Below, piece by piece: positions 1 to 6,668 of a stretch of DNA of 8,793 nt. The notes under the pieces are model-generated. The model saw only the letters and a program-made list of their open reading frames with translations, searched no databases and had not been told where the DNA came from. A program made the position numbers and the translations under genes. This DNA is from Acetobacteraceae bacterium (GTDB lineage Bacteria > Pseudomonadota > Alphaproteobacteria > Acetobacterales > Acetobacteraceae): assembly GCA_030039695.1 (NCBI GenBank), contig JASHVB010000678.1, positions 1-8,793 of the forward strand. Direction: 5' to 3'. The first letter of the stretch is position 1. Each line of letters begins with the position of its first letter.

Positions 1-13
1 GAGTTCGCATCAA

Positions 14-688
14 ATGAATGATACCAAGGCAAAGGCCTGGCTCTGGCTTATCGCGAGCTCTTCCCTCATCGGGCTCTCGCTGTTTATCTCGGCGGGAACG
101 ATGCAATATTGGCAGGCTTGGGTTTATCTCGGAGTCGGTGCCGTATCAAGCTTTGCTCTTACGCTCTACATCGTGAATGATCCGATACTCCTCGAGAACA
201 GAAGCAAGGCTGGACCGGCTGCGGAACGCCGACTGACGCAGAAGATCATTGTATCAGTCACCGGCCTCCCGGGTATCGCAACATTCGTGGTGCCGGGATT
301 CGATCATCGTTTCGGCTGGTCGAGCGTGCCGCCTTGCCTCTCCATCGCGGGCAATCTTCTGATACTGCTGAGCATGTGGATGGTATATCGAGTATTCAAA
401 GAAAACTCCTTCGGCTCCGCCACGGTCGAAATCGGTAAGGACCAAAAGGTGATCTCCAGCGGTCCCTATGCGATCGTACGCAACCCAATGTATTCAAGCG
501 CGGCAGTATATTTCATCGGCATGGCCTTGGCCCTCGGCTCTTACTGGGGCCTCATCCCGGCTATTCTGACAATTCTTTGTCTCATCTGGCGGCTGTTCGA
601 TGAAGAAAAATTCCTCACCGAAAATCTGCCTGGCTACATCGAATATCGCGCAAAAGTTCGCTGGCATCTTATACCCGGAGTTTTCTAG
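14..688 (+). CDS. Isoprenylcysteine carboxyl methyltransferase (ICMT)-family integral membrane protein
   Basis: A 224-residue membrane protein of the ICMT/phospholipid methyltransferase-like superfamily. In eukaryotes these enzymes methylate isoprenylcysteine from S-adenosylmethionine; bacterial members mostly have unknown substrates. Hydrophobic segments lie at about residues 9-28, 35-55, 78-95, 107-126 and 163-193. The family-typical AGTMQYWQAWVYL stretch is at 27-39. The SAM-site signature GPYAIVRNPMYSS is at 150-162, with Asn where the usual motif has RHP. The C-terminal acidic and aromatic block runs from EEKFL (197-201) through GYIEYRAKVRWHLIP (207-221). Length is normal for bacterial members. 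The ATG at 14 matches the usual N-terminus, but no clear Shine-Dalgarno is seen and the frame stays open to the window edge, so a slightly longer protein cannot be excluded. The family is clear; the substrate is unknown. Confidence 0.88.
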   Translation: MNDTKAKAWLWLIASSSLIGLSLFISAGTMQYWQAWVYLGVGAVSSFALTLYIVNDPILLENRSKAGPAAERRLTQKIIVSVTGLPGIATFVVPGFDHRFGWSSVPPCLSIAGNLLILLSMWMVYRVFKENSFGSATVEIGKDQKVISSGPYAIVRNPMYSSAAVYFIGMALALGSYWGLIPAILTILCLIWRLFDEEKFLTENLPGYIEYRAKVRWHLIPGVF

Positions 689-695
689 TTGCGCA

Positions 696-711
696 GCACC
701 TAATCAGGTGC
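696..711. terminator. Small hairpin just after the ICMT-family gene
   Basis: A perfect inverted repeat, GCACCT / AGGTGC with a 4-base loop (AATC), begins 8 bases after the TAG at 686-688. It could form a stem at the 3' end of the transcript. No run of T follows, so it is at best a weak or factor-dependent terminator, or a chance hairpin. Confidence 0.3.
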
Positions 712-1047
712 CATCGCTCAATATCATGAACAAGACCGGCGGATCGTGTAGATCAGTCTGCGCTCAAGGTGACAGTCCCCGATTTTCCCGTGAGGCGTGT
801 TGACCAATTCGGGCTGGTACTTTTGTGCCTCGTGTGATAGAGGAAAACGCTGATCTTCTTTTCTGGGCGGCAGGGTGGGGCAGGGCAGAGTGAACCTGAT
901 ATGCCACTTTTTCAAAGTTTGATCAGGCGGTTCGGCAGACGAAGGGTCGATACGCTTTTCCCATCCCCTCGCCAAACTTTGATCGTCCGGCGATGGCCAT
1001 ATCGCTCGGTATTTGCAGACATGGCGTCCCGCGGTGGTGCGTTCGAC
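712..1047. other. Intergenic region, no supported gene
   Basis: No reading frame here shows a recognisable domain, a convincing ribosome binding site or gene-like composition. The only notable structure is a pair of related motifs, AAAgTTTGATC and AAAcTTTGATC, described separately. The upstream region and promoter of the OmpA-family gene must lie here, but I could not identify a convincing -35/-10 pair. Confidence 0.5.
912..990. repeat. Two TTTGATC-centred direct repeats spaced exactly 60 bases
   Basis: Copy 1 (912-930) and copy 2 (972-990) match at 14 of 19 positions. Each reads AAA-S-TTTGATC-NNN-CGG, and each position in copy 1 is 60 bases before its counterpart. They lie 80-160 bases upstream of the start of the OmpA-family gene. 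They could be binding sites for a regulator of that gene, or terminal repeats left by a lost insertion sequence (IS21-type ends carry such repeats). No transposase coding remains nearby. Confidence 0.35.
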
Positions 1048-1056
1048 GAGGGGGAG
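1048..1056 (+). promoter_or_regulatory. Ribosome binding site fixing the start at 1068
   Basis: The purine-rich GAGGGGGAG ends 11 bases before the ATG at 1068, a slightly long but usable spacing. An in-frame ATG also occurs at 993, but the 25 residues it would add are Arg/Cys-rich and would bury the signal peptide. The 1068 start is therefore preferred. Confidence 0.55.
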
Positions 1057-1067
1057 ATCGTTTCGCT

Positions 1068-2495
1068 ATGTCGTTCCGGTCATTAAACTTGGGGGCTGCC
1101 GCCCTCCTCGCCGTCCTTGGCGGATCGGCCCTTCGGGCCGCGCATGGGCAAGGTGCCACGGTGACACTCTCCGGCGGCGCCACCACCGGCGACTGCGCCC
1201 GTGGGTTCGCAACCCTGAACGGCAATGGGAACGCCATCACGTTCCGCAACGCCTGCCACTCACTCACTGTGAACGGCAATGGCAACACGGTGCAGGTTGA
1301 GCTGCAGGCCCGCGGGCTCATCACCCTGAATGGGACCGGCAACATGGTGAGCTATGTGGCGGTCGGCGGCGCGCAGGATGCCACTATTGCAGACCACGGC
1401 CAGGGCAACACCGTAACGCGGCTGGCCGCGCTGCCCGGCGGGACGAGCACGATCGGTAGCCATGCGGCATCCTCTGGCGGCGTATCAATCCATGGTGCCA
1501 ACGGCGAATCCGTGCAGATCGGACCGCAAGGGGTCTTCGCGGCGCCGACGCCAGGCACCGGTGGGGCCGTTACCATCACGCCCGGCGGCGTGACCGTCGC
1601 GCCGAGCGCTGGCGTCGTCGTGCCGCCCGCCGCGGTGGCGGCCGGTCCGGGGCAGCTCATGCTCAGCGGCGATCACCAGAACCGGGATGCGGTCTGCGCC
1701 GGTGCCGCTGTCTTCATCAGCGGCGATAATGGGCAGTTCACGCTGCGGGGGGGCTGCAAGGCGCTCTACATCCGTGGCGACCACGACATCGTACATGTCG
1801 AGCTGATGCCGGGCGCCGAAATCGCGATCCAGGGCGACAACGCACGCGTGTACTTCGTGCCGGCCGCACGCGGCCCAAATCCAAGGCTGCTTGTGAGCGG
1901 CGAGAACAGCCGGGCTTTCCTCGTGCGGCACATTGACGACACGACGGGGATGGAAGTTCCCGCCAGTGTGCGGAGTGGCGCACTGCCCACGCCGGCAGGC
2001 ACTCCAGTTGCATCCGCGGCCATCGGCGTGCCCGTCGCCATTTTGACACCGGAGGCAGCGCTGGCGTTTGCGCGAAGCCAAAGCGTTGTTGCGTTGCAGC
2101 ACGACCTCGGGGCTGTCCAGACGCCGCAAGGCACCGCAGTCAATCTGTCGGGCGACGTGTTGTTTGATTTCGACAGGGATCACCTGCGGCCCAACGCACA
2201 GCGAAGCGTGGCGGAACTTGCGGTGCTGATCACTCGAACGCGGCCCTATGGCCTGCAGATCGTGGGTTATACCGACAGCATAGGCACGCCGCAGTATAAC
2301 CTCGATCTCTCTGATCGCCGCGCCCGCAACGTGGGACGATGGCTGCTCGACTACGGGCACGTTCAGGTCGCGGCCCTTCATGTCGAGGGGCGAGGTGCCG
2401 CCGATCCTGTGGCACCAAACACTCTTTCGGACGAACGTGACAACCCCGCTGGGCGCCAGCAAAATCGCCGCGTTGAGATTCTGCTCCAGCGGTAG
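1068..2495 (+). CDS. Exported DUF3060-OmpA fusion protein
   Basis: A 475-residue envelope protein. A signal peptide (about 1-27, hydrophobic core GAAALLAVLGGSAL, cleavage near AAHG-Q) is followed by two DUF3060-like blocks rich in G-N/D-x-N turns (about 43-97 and 210-264). A Gly/Ala/Pro/Val-rich linker separates them. A second linker leads to a C-terminal OmpA-like domain (about 360-475). The OmpA part shows LFDFDRDHLRP, GYTDSIG, YNLDLSDRRARNV, a GRG turn and a terminal NRRVEI. Asp403 (GYTD) and Arg418 (SDRRA) sit 15 residues apart, the same spacing as the peptidoglycan-binding pair D271/R286 of Acinetobacter OmpA, so peptidoglycan anchoring is likely. No N-terminal OmpA beta-barrel is present. 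DUF3060 has no established function; here it resembles a short beta-solenoid. The protein is probably periplasmic and cell-wall bound. Confidence 0.88.
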   Translation: MSFRSLNLGAAALLAVLGGSALRAAHGQGATVTLSGGATTGDCARGFATLNGNGNAITFRNACHSLTVNGNGNTVQVELQARGLITLNGTGNMVSYVAVGGAQDATIADHGQGNTVTRLAALPGGTSTIGSHAASSGGVSIHGANGESVQIGPQGVFAAPTPGTGGAVTITPGGVTVAPSAGVVVPPAAVAAGPGQLMLSGDHQNRDAVCAGAAVFISGDNGQFTLRGGCKALYIRGDHDIVHVELMPGAEIAIQGDNARVYFVPAARGPNPRLLVSGENSRAFLVRHIDDTTGMEVPASVRSGALPTPAGTPVASAAIGVPVAILTPEAALAFARSQSVVALQHDLGAVQTPQGTAVNLSGDVLFDFDRDHLRPNAQRSVAELAVLITRTRPYGLQIVGYTDSIGTPQYNLDLSDRRARNVGRWLLDYGHVQVAALHVEGRGAADPVAPNTLSDERDNPAGRQQNRRVEILLQR

Positions 2496-2732
2496 TCCGC
2501 GTACAGCAGTAGAGGCCCACTTCCGTCGGCCAACTGCGATTGATCAAGCTTGCCAACCCAAGGATGGGAAAGCTCGCGACCGAGCTCCAGGCAGAAAACT
2601 CAATGTCTTCACACTGACGCATTGCTTCCTCAGGGTGATCGTACTCCGCGCCGATTCTTGCCATTCTGGTGCGGTTACAGTGCGTCGCGAGCGACGATTC
2701 GCGATAATGGCGATGGGTTTTGACGCGGAACT

Positions 2733-3449
2733 TCAGAGTTTGCGTGCGAACGAACGACCCATTGATCTCCAAGACGGCAACCACCTTGTCATTGCCCGAC
2801 GTTGCGTTCTTGTCGTCGCCCACAAGCCCCGAAGAAGCTCGATCATGGCAGCGCTGACCTCCGGCTCGCGCTCTTGCTCGGTCCAATGTCCGCGCCCCGG
2901 CAGCATGATCGCCGGCCGGAGCTTGGGACCATCGCCGACTGCTTCGCAATGAACTGGGAAAACACGGCGGCTACAAAATCCCGCTCACCCGCCGTGTAGA
3001 GTGCCGGAATGGTTGCCTTTGCTCCGACAAGGGGTGCCAGCAGTTCCCAGCTGCGATCGACGTTGCGCCGCCACGCGAGAGGGCCGTGAAACGCGCTCCG
3101 CGTGAATGCTGTGACATACACATCAACGCCGGACTCCGTGATCCAGGCCGGCAAGGATTGCGGATCGGCTAAGCCAAAACCGTTCCGGGGGACCATCCCG
3201 CCAGCGAATCCTCGGCCCGCAGAGGGCGGCCTGTCGCCCGACAACGAGCAGAACTGAGAGCGGAACGTGCGCTGCAAGTCGCCCCAGCGCCGCCTCAGCC
3301 TCCGGGGTCTGGAGGAAAAGTTGGTAGAACACGGGAATCTTGTTCCGCGGCATTATGTCGCTGACGGTTCTTCCCCGAACTTCCCGAGGCACATGAAACT
3401 GATCCGAGTCGAGCCGGTTACAACATCGGCGCAGGCAGCGCTCCGGCAA
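2733..3449 (-). pseudogene. Degraded alpha/beta hydrolase (epoxide hydrolase-like), two frameshifts
   Basis: This is the C-terminal half of an epoxide hydrolase-like alpha/beta hydrolase split over two reading frames. Reading leftwards, the first piece (to about 3280) has the lid-region FYQLFLQTPEAEAALGRL. A +1-type shift moves into a second piece with RTFRSQFCSLSGD, PAWITESGVDVYV and WELLAPLVGAKATIPALY. That piece includes AGERD, which should hold the charge-relay Asp. Near 2946 the frame shifts back to PKLRPAIMLPGRGHW, whose His (codon 2886-2888) is the catalytic histidine. After the normal family end (IELLRGL) it reads on for about 27 residues to a TGA at 2733. The N-terminal half, with the HG oxyanion motif and the nucleophile Asp, is not found upstream. 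The gene is dead as sequenced, unless both shifts are sequencing errors; even then it is truncated. Confidence 0.8.
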
Positions 3450-3848
3450 CTGCCAGCAGTAGCTACAATCAGACCTCGACCGGTCAGAACACCGCCAAGT
3501 AGGCCGATGGGGCCTAAACCGAACGCCATTAAATTGCTGTGGATCGACGCGGAGGCATGGAACGCCGGCAAACGGCCTTCCCGACCTGTTGAATTGTTCA
3601 CCGGTGTCAACAGGCCGATGGACAGCGGGGCGGCAGATCGTGCAGCAGTTTCAGCAACTTGGTCGGTCGGGCTGTGAGGGCCCTGCACCGAGATTGAACC
3701 AGAGCCTCATTTTTGGCAACGCGGTACCAGTGGCGGCGCTGGGTGGACTAACCATTTTGCGCTATGAGTGCTGCTGGCCCTGTCCCGCGCTGTCGGTGCG
3801 ATCCAGGCCCTGGCCTGGTCGTGAAGGTGTGGGCGGCAAGACGGAATG
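3450..3848. other. Gap without a supported gene between hydrolase remnant and small secreted gene
   Basis: The missing N-terminal half of the hydrolase would be expected at the left of this stretch, but no HG or nucleophile-elbow sequence is seen on the minus strand in any frame. Frames remain open on both strands, yet none carries a recognisable motif or a start with a ribosome binding site. The right end must contain the promoter of the gene at 3861; I see no convincing sigma-70 pair. Confidence 0.45.
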
Positions 3849-3854
3849 AAGGAG
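3849..3854 (+). promoter_or_regulatory. Strong Shine-Dalgarno for the small secreted protein
   Basis: AAGGAG ends 6 bases before the ATG at 3861. It overlaps the alternative in-frame ATG at 3846, so translation almost certainly begins at 3861. Confidence 0.75.
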
Positions 3855-3860
3855 AAAACC

Positions 3861-4157
3861 ATGCGGCGATACCTTGCGCCGGTATTGTTGGCCCTCGCTA
3901 CGGCTGCCTGGCCAGGCATGGCGGGTGCGGTGGAGTTCATGGACCAAACGACCGGGCCGCCGGTGGGGACCGACATTTCGGGCTTCACCGAAGTGCTCGG
4001 GCCCGAAGCCACCGAGCCGGAGCATGCGGGCGACTTTGTGGGGCCGCTGCCCGAATACATGCCGTCACTTCCCGGTCGCCCCTGCCCGTCGTGTTCCGCG
4101 GCGGACCGCGCCCGGGAGTCGGATGGATTGCGACCCCCGCCGCCACAGCAGCGTTGA
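3861..4157 (+). CDS. Small secreted protein of unknown function
   Basis: A 98-residue protein that I do not recognise. Residues 1-21 form a classic Sec signal peptide: MRRY, then a hydrophobic APVLLALATAAW, then an AGA-VE cleavage site. The mature part is only about 77 residues, acidic at first (VEFMDQTTG, FTEVLGPEATEPEH). It then has proline and glycine turns (GPLPEYMPSLPGRP), a CPSC pair and a basic/proline tail ending PPPPQQR. The two cysteines could form a disulphide or bind a metal, but this is inference. An excellent ribosome binding site and a good signal peptide support a real gene. It stands alone on the plus strand and converges on the IS5 remnant ending 35 bases downstream. The last 20-25 residues look less ordered, so the original C-terminus may have been altered by the neighbouring IS rearrangement. 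Confidence 0.7.
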   Translation: MRRYLAPVLLALATAAWPGMAGAVEFMDQTTGPPVGTDISGFTEVLGPEATEPEHAGDFVGPLPEYMPSLPGRPCPSCSAADRARESDGLRPPPPQQR

Positions 4158-4191
4158 TCGCAGACATCACGGCTTGGCGCTGGGCGCGTTG

Positions 4192-4371
4192 CTACGCTAC
4201 CGCCCGCCAGGCTATGCCGTAGCGGATCACGGAGCGCAGCGCATTGAACAGCTCATGCAGCGGATACGTTCGCTGCGGCGCCTCCTCGCACATCAGCGTC
4301 AGGTACGGGACAACCAGCGACCATTCGTCGTCGCCGACATCGGCGGGGTACGACTTGCGATCATGGGCCAT
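4192..4371 (-). pseudogene. IS5-family transposase, N-terminal remnant
   Basis: Only 59 codons are open, from an ATG at 4371 preceded by GGAGG to a TAG at 4192-4194. The product begins MAHDRKSYPADVGDDEW and continues with SLVVPYLTLMCEEAPQRTYP, LHELFNALRSVIRYGIAWRA. This matches the N-terminal DUF4096-type domain of IS5-family (IS1031-like) transposases, where the D-DEW-L-PYL and RYGIAWR blocks are conserved. The family continues after the GIAWR block into the DDE catalytic domain. Here the similarity stops abruptly after WRA and a stop follows two codons later, so the catalytic part is gone and the protein cannot transpose. The break falls near 4200, beside the 3' end of the small secreted gene, which suggests a deletion joined the two. 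Confidence 0.85.
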
Positions 4372-4420
4372 CCGCCTCCATCAGACCGCACCTTCAGAAA
4401 AAATGCATGACACGCCCTAG
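4192..4420 (-). mobile_element. Truncated IS5-family element with its 5' terminus
   Basis: Upstream of the transposase remnant, the minus strand from 4417 reads GGGCGTGTCATGCA, followed by a T-rich run and then TCTGAAGGTGCGG. This has the form of an IS5/IS1031-type terminal inverted repeat with a short leader. It abuts CTAG (4417-4420), consistent with the YTAR/TNA-type targets these elements prefer. The other inverted repeat and the rest of the element are absent from the window, so the far boundary (about 4192-4200) is a deletion point. The exact terminal base is inferred. Confidence 0.6.
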
Positions 4421-4726
4421 GGTCGCAAGCCGCCCCATGCACCGGAAACTAGGTATTTGTATCGACACCGGCCCGCTGCCTTGCTCGCGAGACCGCGAGC
4501 AGCGCCGAGATTGGGACGTTAAATCGGCCACGACGGACCTTCGCGGTTGCCAGCACTGCGGAGGCCATTCACGCCGGGCAGGACGCCGCGAACGTTACTC
4601 CTCGTATAGCGGCGACGCGCGCTGATACGGTCGAGCAAAGGGATGGTCGAGCCATGCCCCCGTTATCCAAATTAAACAACTACTACAAAGGAGCTGATAG
4701 CGCGTCTGAGGTCATTGCGGAACGAG
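4421..4726. other. Gap of about 306 bases without a supported gene
   Basis: It lies between the IS end and the 3' end of the OmpA-like gene. It contains an 8-base-stem hairpin (4482-4501) and an isolated AAGGAG near 4688 with no start codon at usable distance. The open plus-strand frames here look like compositional noise. Confidence 0.4.
4482..4501. repeat. Perfect 8-bp inverted repeat
   Basis: TGCTCGCG (4482-4489) and CGCGAGCA (4494-4501) are perfect inverted complements around the 4-base loop AGAC. No T-run flanks it on either strand, so it is not a typical intrinsic terminator. It lies 60 bases beyond the IS end and far downstream of the OmpA-like gene. Its role is unknown. Confidence 0.4.
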
Positions 4727-5185
4727 CTACGGTACGACAACTGGGACTACTTCGGCCGTCGCCGCCGGCGAAGTACTCGGAGCCACGGAGATGACCGAGA
4801 TCATGACGCGGCGGCTCTCAATGCCGGTTCTGGAAACACCAGCGTGCATAATACGGATGGCCGAAGCAGGGACACCGTTGCGAACCAACTCGAGGCGCAC
4901 CGCATCGCCACGCGCTGCCGCCGTCTGGGTTGTTTCGCCAGCTTCCTGATCGCTGCTCGCTTGGACCAGAACAAATGTTCCGGATCCGACATGTCGCGAC
5001 ACTCTGGCTATGATGTCATCTGCCGTGGGAGATAGAATCGAGCTCTTTGGGACAAAGAAGACGACGCCGTTCGGCAGTCTGGCCTGTTCGTTAAAGGGTT
5101 CTTGAGCGACGGTCGTCACCGGAGCCGCCGCAGAATGGGACGGTGAGGTCGCCAGAAGCAGTGTACTAAGGGTAAGTGTCAACAT
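4727..5185 (-). CDS. Small divergent OmpA-like periplasmic protein
   Basis: A 152-residue exported protein. Residues 1-21 (MLTLTLSTLLLATSPSHSAA-AP) look like a signal peptide with an unusually uncharged n-region. Residues about 40-133 follow the OmpA C-terminal plan. VVFFVPKSSILSPTADDII stands where the FFDFDSxxLTPxA strand-helix lies. FVLVQASSDQEAG takes the place of the VxGxTDxxG strand. ARGDAVRLELVRNGVPASAIRI matches the RAxAVxxxLxxxGVpxxRI helix. SRRVMISV stands for the final NRRVEI. The peptidoglycan-binding Asp and Arg may correspond to Asp79 and Arg92, but the spacing is shorter than usual. An in-frame TGA only 21 bases upstream supports the ATG at 5185. The ribosome binding site is weak (GGAA). 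The tail (139-152) is Ala/Pro/Val-rich. The fold assignment is by pattern; a stand-alone peptidoglycan-binding role is inferred. Confidence 0.65.
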   Translation of the reverse strand: MLTLTLSTLLLATSPSHSAAAPVTTVAQEPFNEQARLPNGVVFFVPKSSILSPTADDIIARVSRHVGSGTFVLVQASSDQEAGETTQTAAARGDAVRLELVRNGVPASAIRIMHAGVSRTGIESRRVMISVISVAPSTSPAATAEVVPVVVP

Positions 5186-5836
5186 GGGGAATTCCAGTAC
5201 GGTTCAGTGCCCAGCACCACCGGTCAAAAGCGGCCGGTCCGACTCCGCGTATTGCTAGGCAAAGGGACCACGTCCAATAGACACTAAATGGGGGCCCTAG
5301 CGTCTCGGAATAACTTGGCGGACGGGCATTTCAGTGATGCGAAATTCGGGGGAATATCGGCAGAGGACAAGGCAGCGTGTGGTCGCAGTTGGATCGATAG
5401 AGCAGCACCAGCCATGTCGGGAAGAGCGCCGGTCCCATAATCGTACGTAGAACCGCTCGCCGCGTGTCGCGAGGCCGTATGTTAGAATGGAGGCTCGTGG
5501 TTCAAAGCAGCGACGCGATACCTTATCGATAGCGACCACGCGCGCCACCTGCCATAGGCCCTTCGGTAGACGCACAAAGAAGCATCCTGCCGGTTCGCAT
5601 CGTGCTGAGCCTGAACAAGAGATGTCAGGCACAGCGCCGAGCTTACCCATGGCACCCCAAAGACATTGCAGCACGGCTTTGTTGCACAGTATCAAAACCG
5701 GCGCAGGCATAAAGCAGCAGGGGATCTACGAGCAAAGAGATAGCGATCCGAGCGAAGCACGGTTACGCCCCGGATTGGTCATTCCGTTCCCCTATAGCCA
5801 CACGCCGCGGTGGAGCCGACGAGTTGCCCCTGAACC
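5186..5836. other. 650-base region with no confidently supported gene
   Basis: Long frames are open on both strands, a minus-strand one of 137 codons (5297-5710) and a plus-strand one of 117 codons (5487-5840), overlapping antisense. Neither has a ribosome binding site, signal peptide or recognisable domain. The minus-strand frame has the more protein-like hydrophobic pattern in its middle (CFFVRLPKGLWQVARVVAID) but ends in a Cys/Arg-rich stretch. At 5674-5688 a CGGCTTTGTTGCACA string resembles the tips of some IS5/IS6-type elements, without any partner. Confidence 0.4.
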
Positions 5837-6085
5837 CTAGCGCCAGATTGGAGGGCCAAGATTGATGTCGCGGCCGCTAGTCAGCGCGCCGCCGAGTGCG
5901 CCGGCGCCGCCACCGATCGCCGCACCCACCAGTGGGTTGGCGCCCGCCACGGCTGCGATCGCCGCACCGCCTCCGGCGCCAAGCAGACCACCAGATAGCG
6001 CGCGGTCACCTCTGTCATAACCACAGCCCGCGAGGCTCACAGCTAGTGGGATCAGCACAAGGCACTTGATGATTCCGCGTTGCAT
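5837..6085 (-). CDS. Glycine-zipper lipoprotein, outer membrane
   Basis: An 82-residue lipoprotein precursor. The signal peptide MQRGIIKCLVLIPLAVSLAGC carries a lipobox (SLAGC) with lipidated Cys21. Gly and Tyr at +2/+3, not Asp, predict outer-membrane sorting. Residues about 32-69 are a glycine-zipper segment: GGLLGAGGGAAIAAVAGANP then LVGAAIGGGAGALGGALTSG. It has the GxxxG spacing of OsmB/SlyB/YMGG-like glycine-zipper proteins, which pack as membrane-associated helix pairs. The short C-terminus (RDINLGPPIWR) is polar. The same frame is open 73 codons further upstream, but an AAGGGAG Shine-Dalgarno 7 bases before the ATG at 6085 and the perfect signal peptide fix this start. It is monocistronic in appearance. 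The likely role is envelope integrity or a stress-type lipoprotein; the exact function is unknown. Confidence 0.82.
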   Translation of the reverse strand: MQRGIIKCLVLIPLAVSLAGCGYDRGDRALSGGLLGAGGGAAIAAVAGANPLVGAAIGGGAGALGGALTSGRDINLGPPIWR

Positions 6086-6092
6086 GGGACTG

Positions 6093-6099
6093 CTCCCTT
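6093..6099 (-). promoter_or_regulatory. Shine-Dalgarno for the glycine-zipper lipoprotein
   Basis: On the minus strand AAGGGAG ends 7 bases before the ATG at 6085. This selects the short lipoprotein start over a longer in-frame extension reaching 6304. Confidence 0.75.
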
Positions 6100-6668
6100 C
6101 GAATGCTCTGGGACCATGCGAGAGAAGTAGTACCCAAGATCGCAGGCGACACCCATGGGAAATGGAAGTCAGTAATCCAATTCCAGCATGCCAAGCCAGA
6201 GTCGGCACTGCGCCATAATCCTGTTCGCATTTCGCTCCTCGTGACGACTTCTTCTTCGCGGACGCCTGACTTAAGAAACGTTTGAACACGTTGTCGAGCG
6301 ACATAAAATACTGAGATTCCGACTCTTTGAGAACCAGCTACTTGCGATGCGTCTCACATTCCGTGCCAATGCCTAACGGGAGTGGAATAAAGCTGCACTG
6401 ACGTGAGCGTCGCCGTGACAGCACGACTATGCGTGAGTGACGCGACCACCCGGCGCCAGCGTCCGCTGTCGTAGCCGTCACTTGCGCGGTCGGGTTCGGT
6501 GCATCTTTTCTCGTGGGAATGGTGCGCGCAGGTTGTGGGCTGCGGGAGCGGCTCTCCACAGCAAGCGCGGCGTAGCGCCCAACAGTTGATTCATGACCGG
6601 ATTCGGCCGTCACCTGGTAGTCGCCGCATGGGGGGCCGCCAGTGTGGTCGCGTGACGTCAGTTCACGG
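6100..6668. other. Region of about 570 bases without a supported gene
   Basis: The left part must hold the promoter of the lipoprotein gene, but no clear -35/-10 pair stands out. Short frames are open on both strands, all without recognisable motifs, ribosome binding sites or signal peptides. Confidence 0.4.

Noticed and set aside
993..1067. Longer N-terminus of the OmpA-family protein from the ATG at 993
   Set aside because: The extra 25 residues are Arg/Cys-rich, precede a complete signal peptide and have no ribosome binding site; GAGGGGGAG favours 1068.
1485..2462. Long minus-strand open frame of 325 codons opposite the OmpA-family gene
   Set aside because: It lies antisense to a gene with clear domains; its Arg/His/Ala-rich product is a typical GC-rich shadow.
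2230..2949. Minus-strand open frame of 239 codons across the end of the hydrolase remnant
   Set aside because: It shares bases with the recognisable hydrolase frame but is offset from it, and its product shows no family pattern.
3363..3502. Plus-strand frame ending in SSSYNQTSTGQNTAK, like the tail of a secreted protein
   Set aside because: It is open for under 50 codons, has no start or ribosome binding site, and overlaps the hydrolase remnant antisense.
3462..3530. Minus-strand glycine-rich stretch (MAFGLGPIGLLGGVLTG) as a second glycine-zipper gene or hydrolase N-terminus
   Set aside because: It has no signal peptide, ribosome binding site or hydrolase motif; similarity to a zipper is only compositional.
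4715..5035. Plus-strand frame of 106 codons starting at TTG
   Set aside because: It is antisense to the OmpA-like gene, Arg/Ser/Asp-rich and lacks a spaced ribosome binding site.
5674..5700. CGGCTTTGTTGCACA string as an insertion-sequence end
   Set aside because: It resembles some IS5/IS6-family tips, but no partner repeat, transposase fragment or target duplication was found; the string alone is too short.
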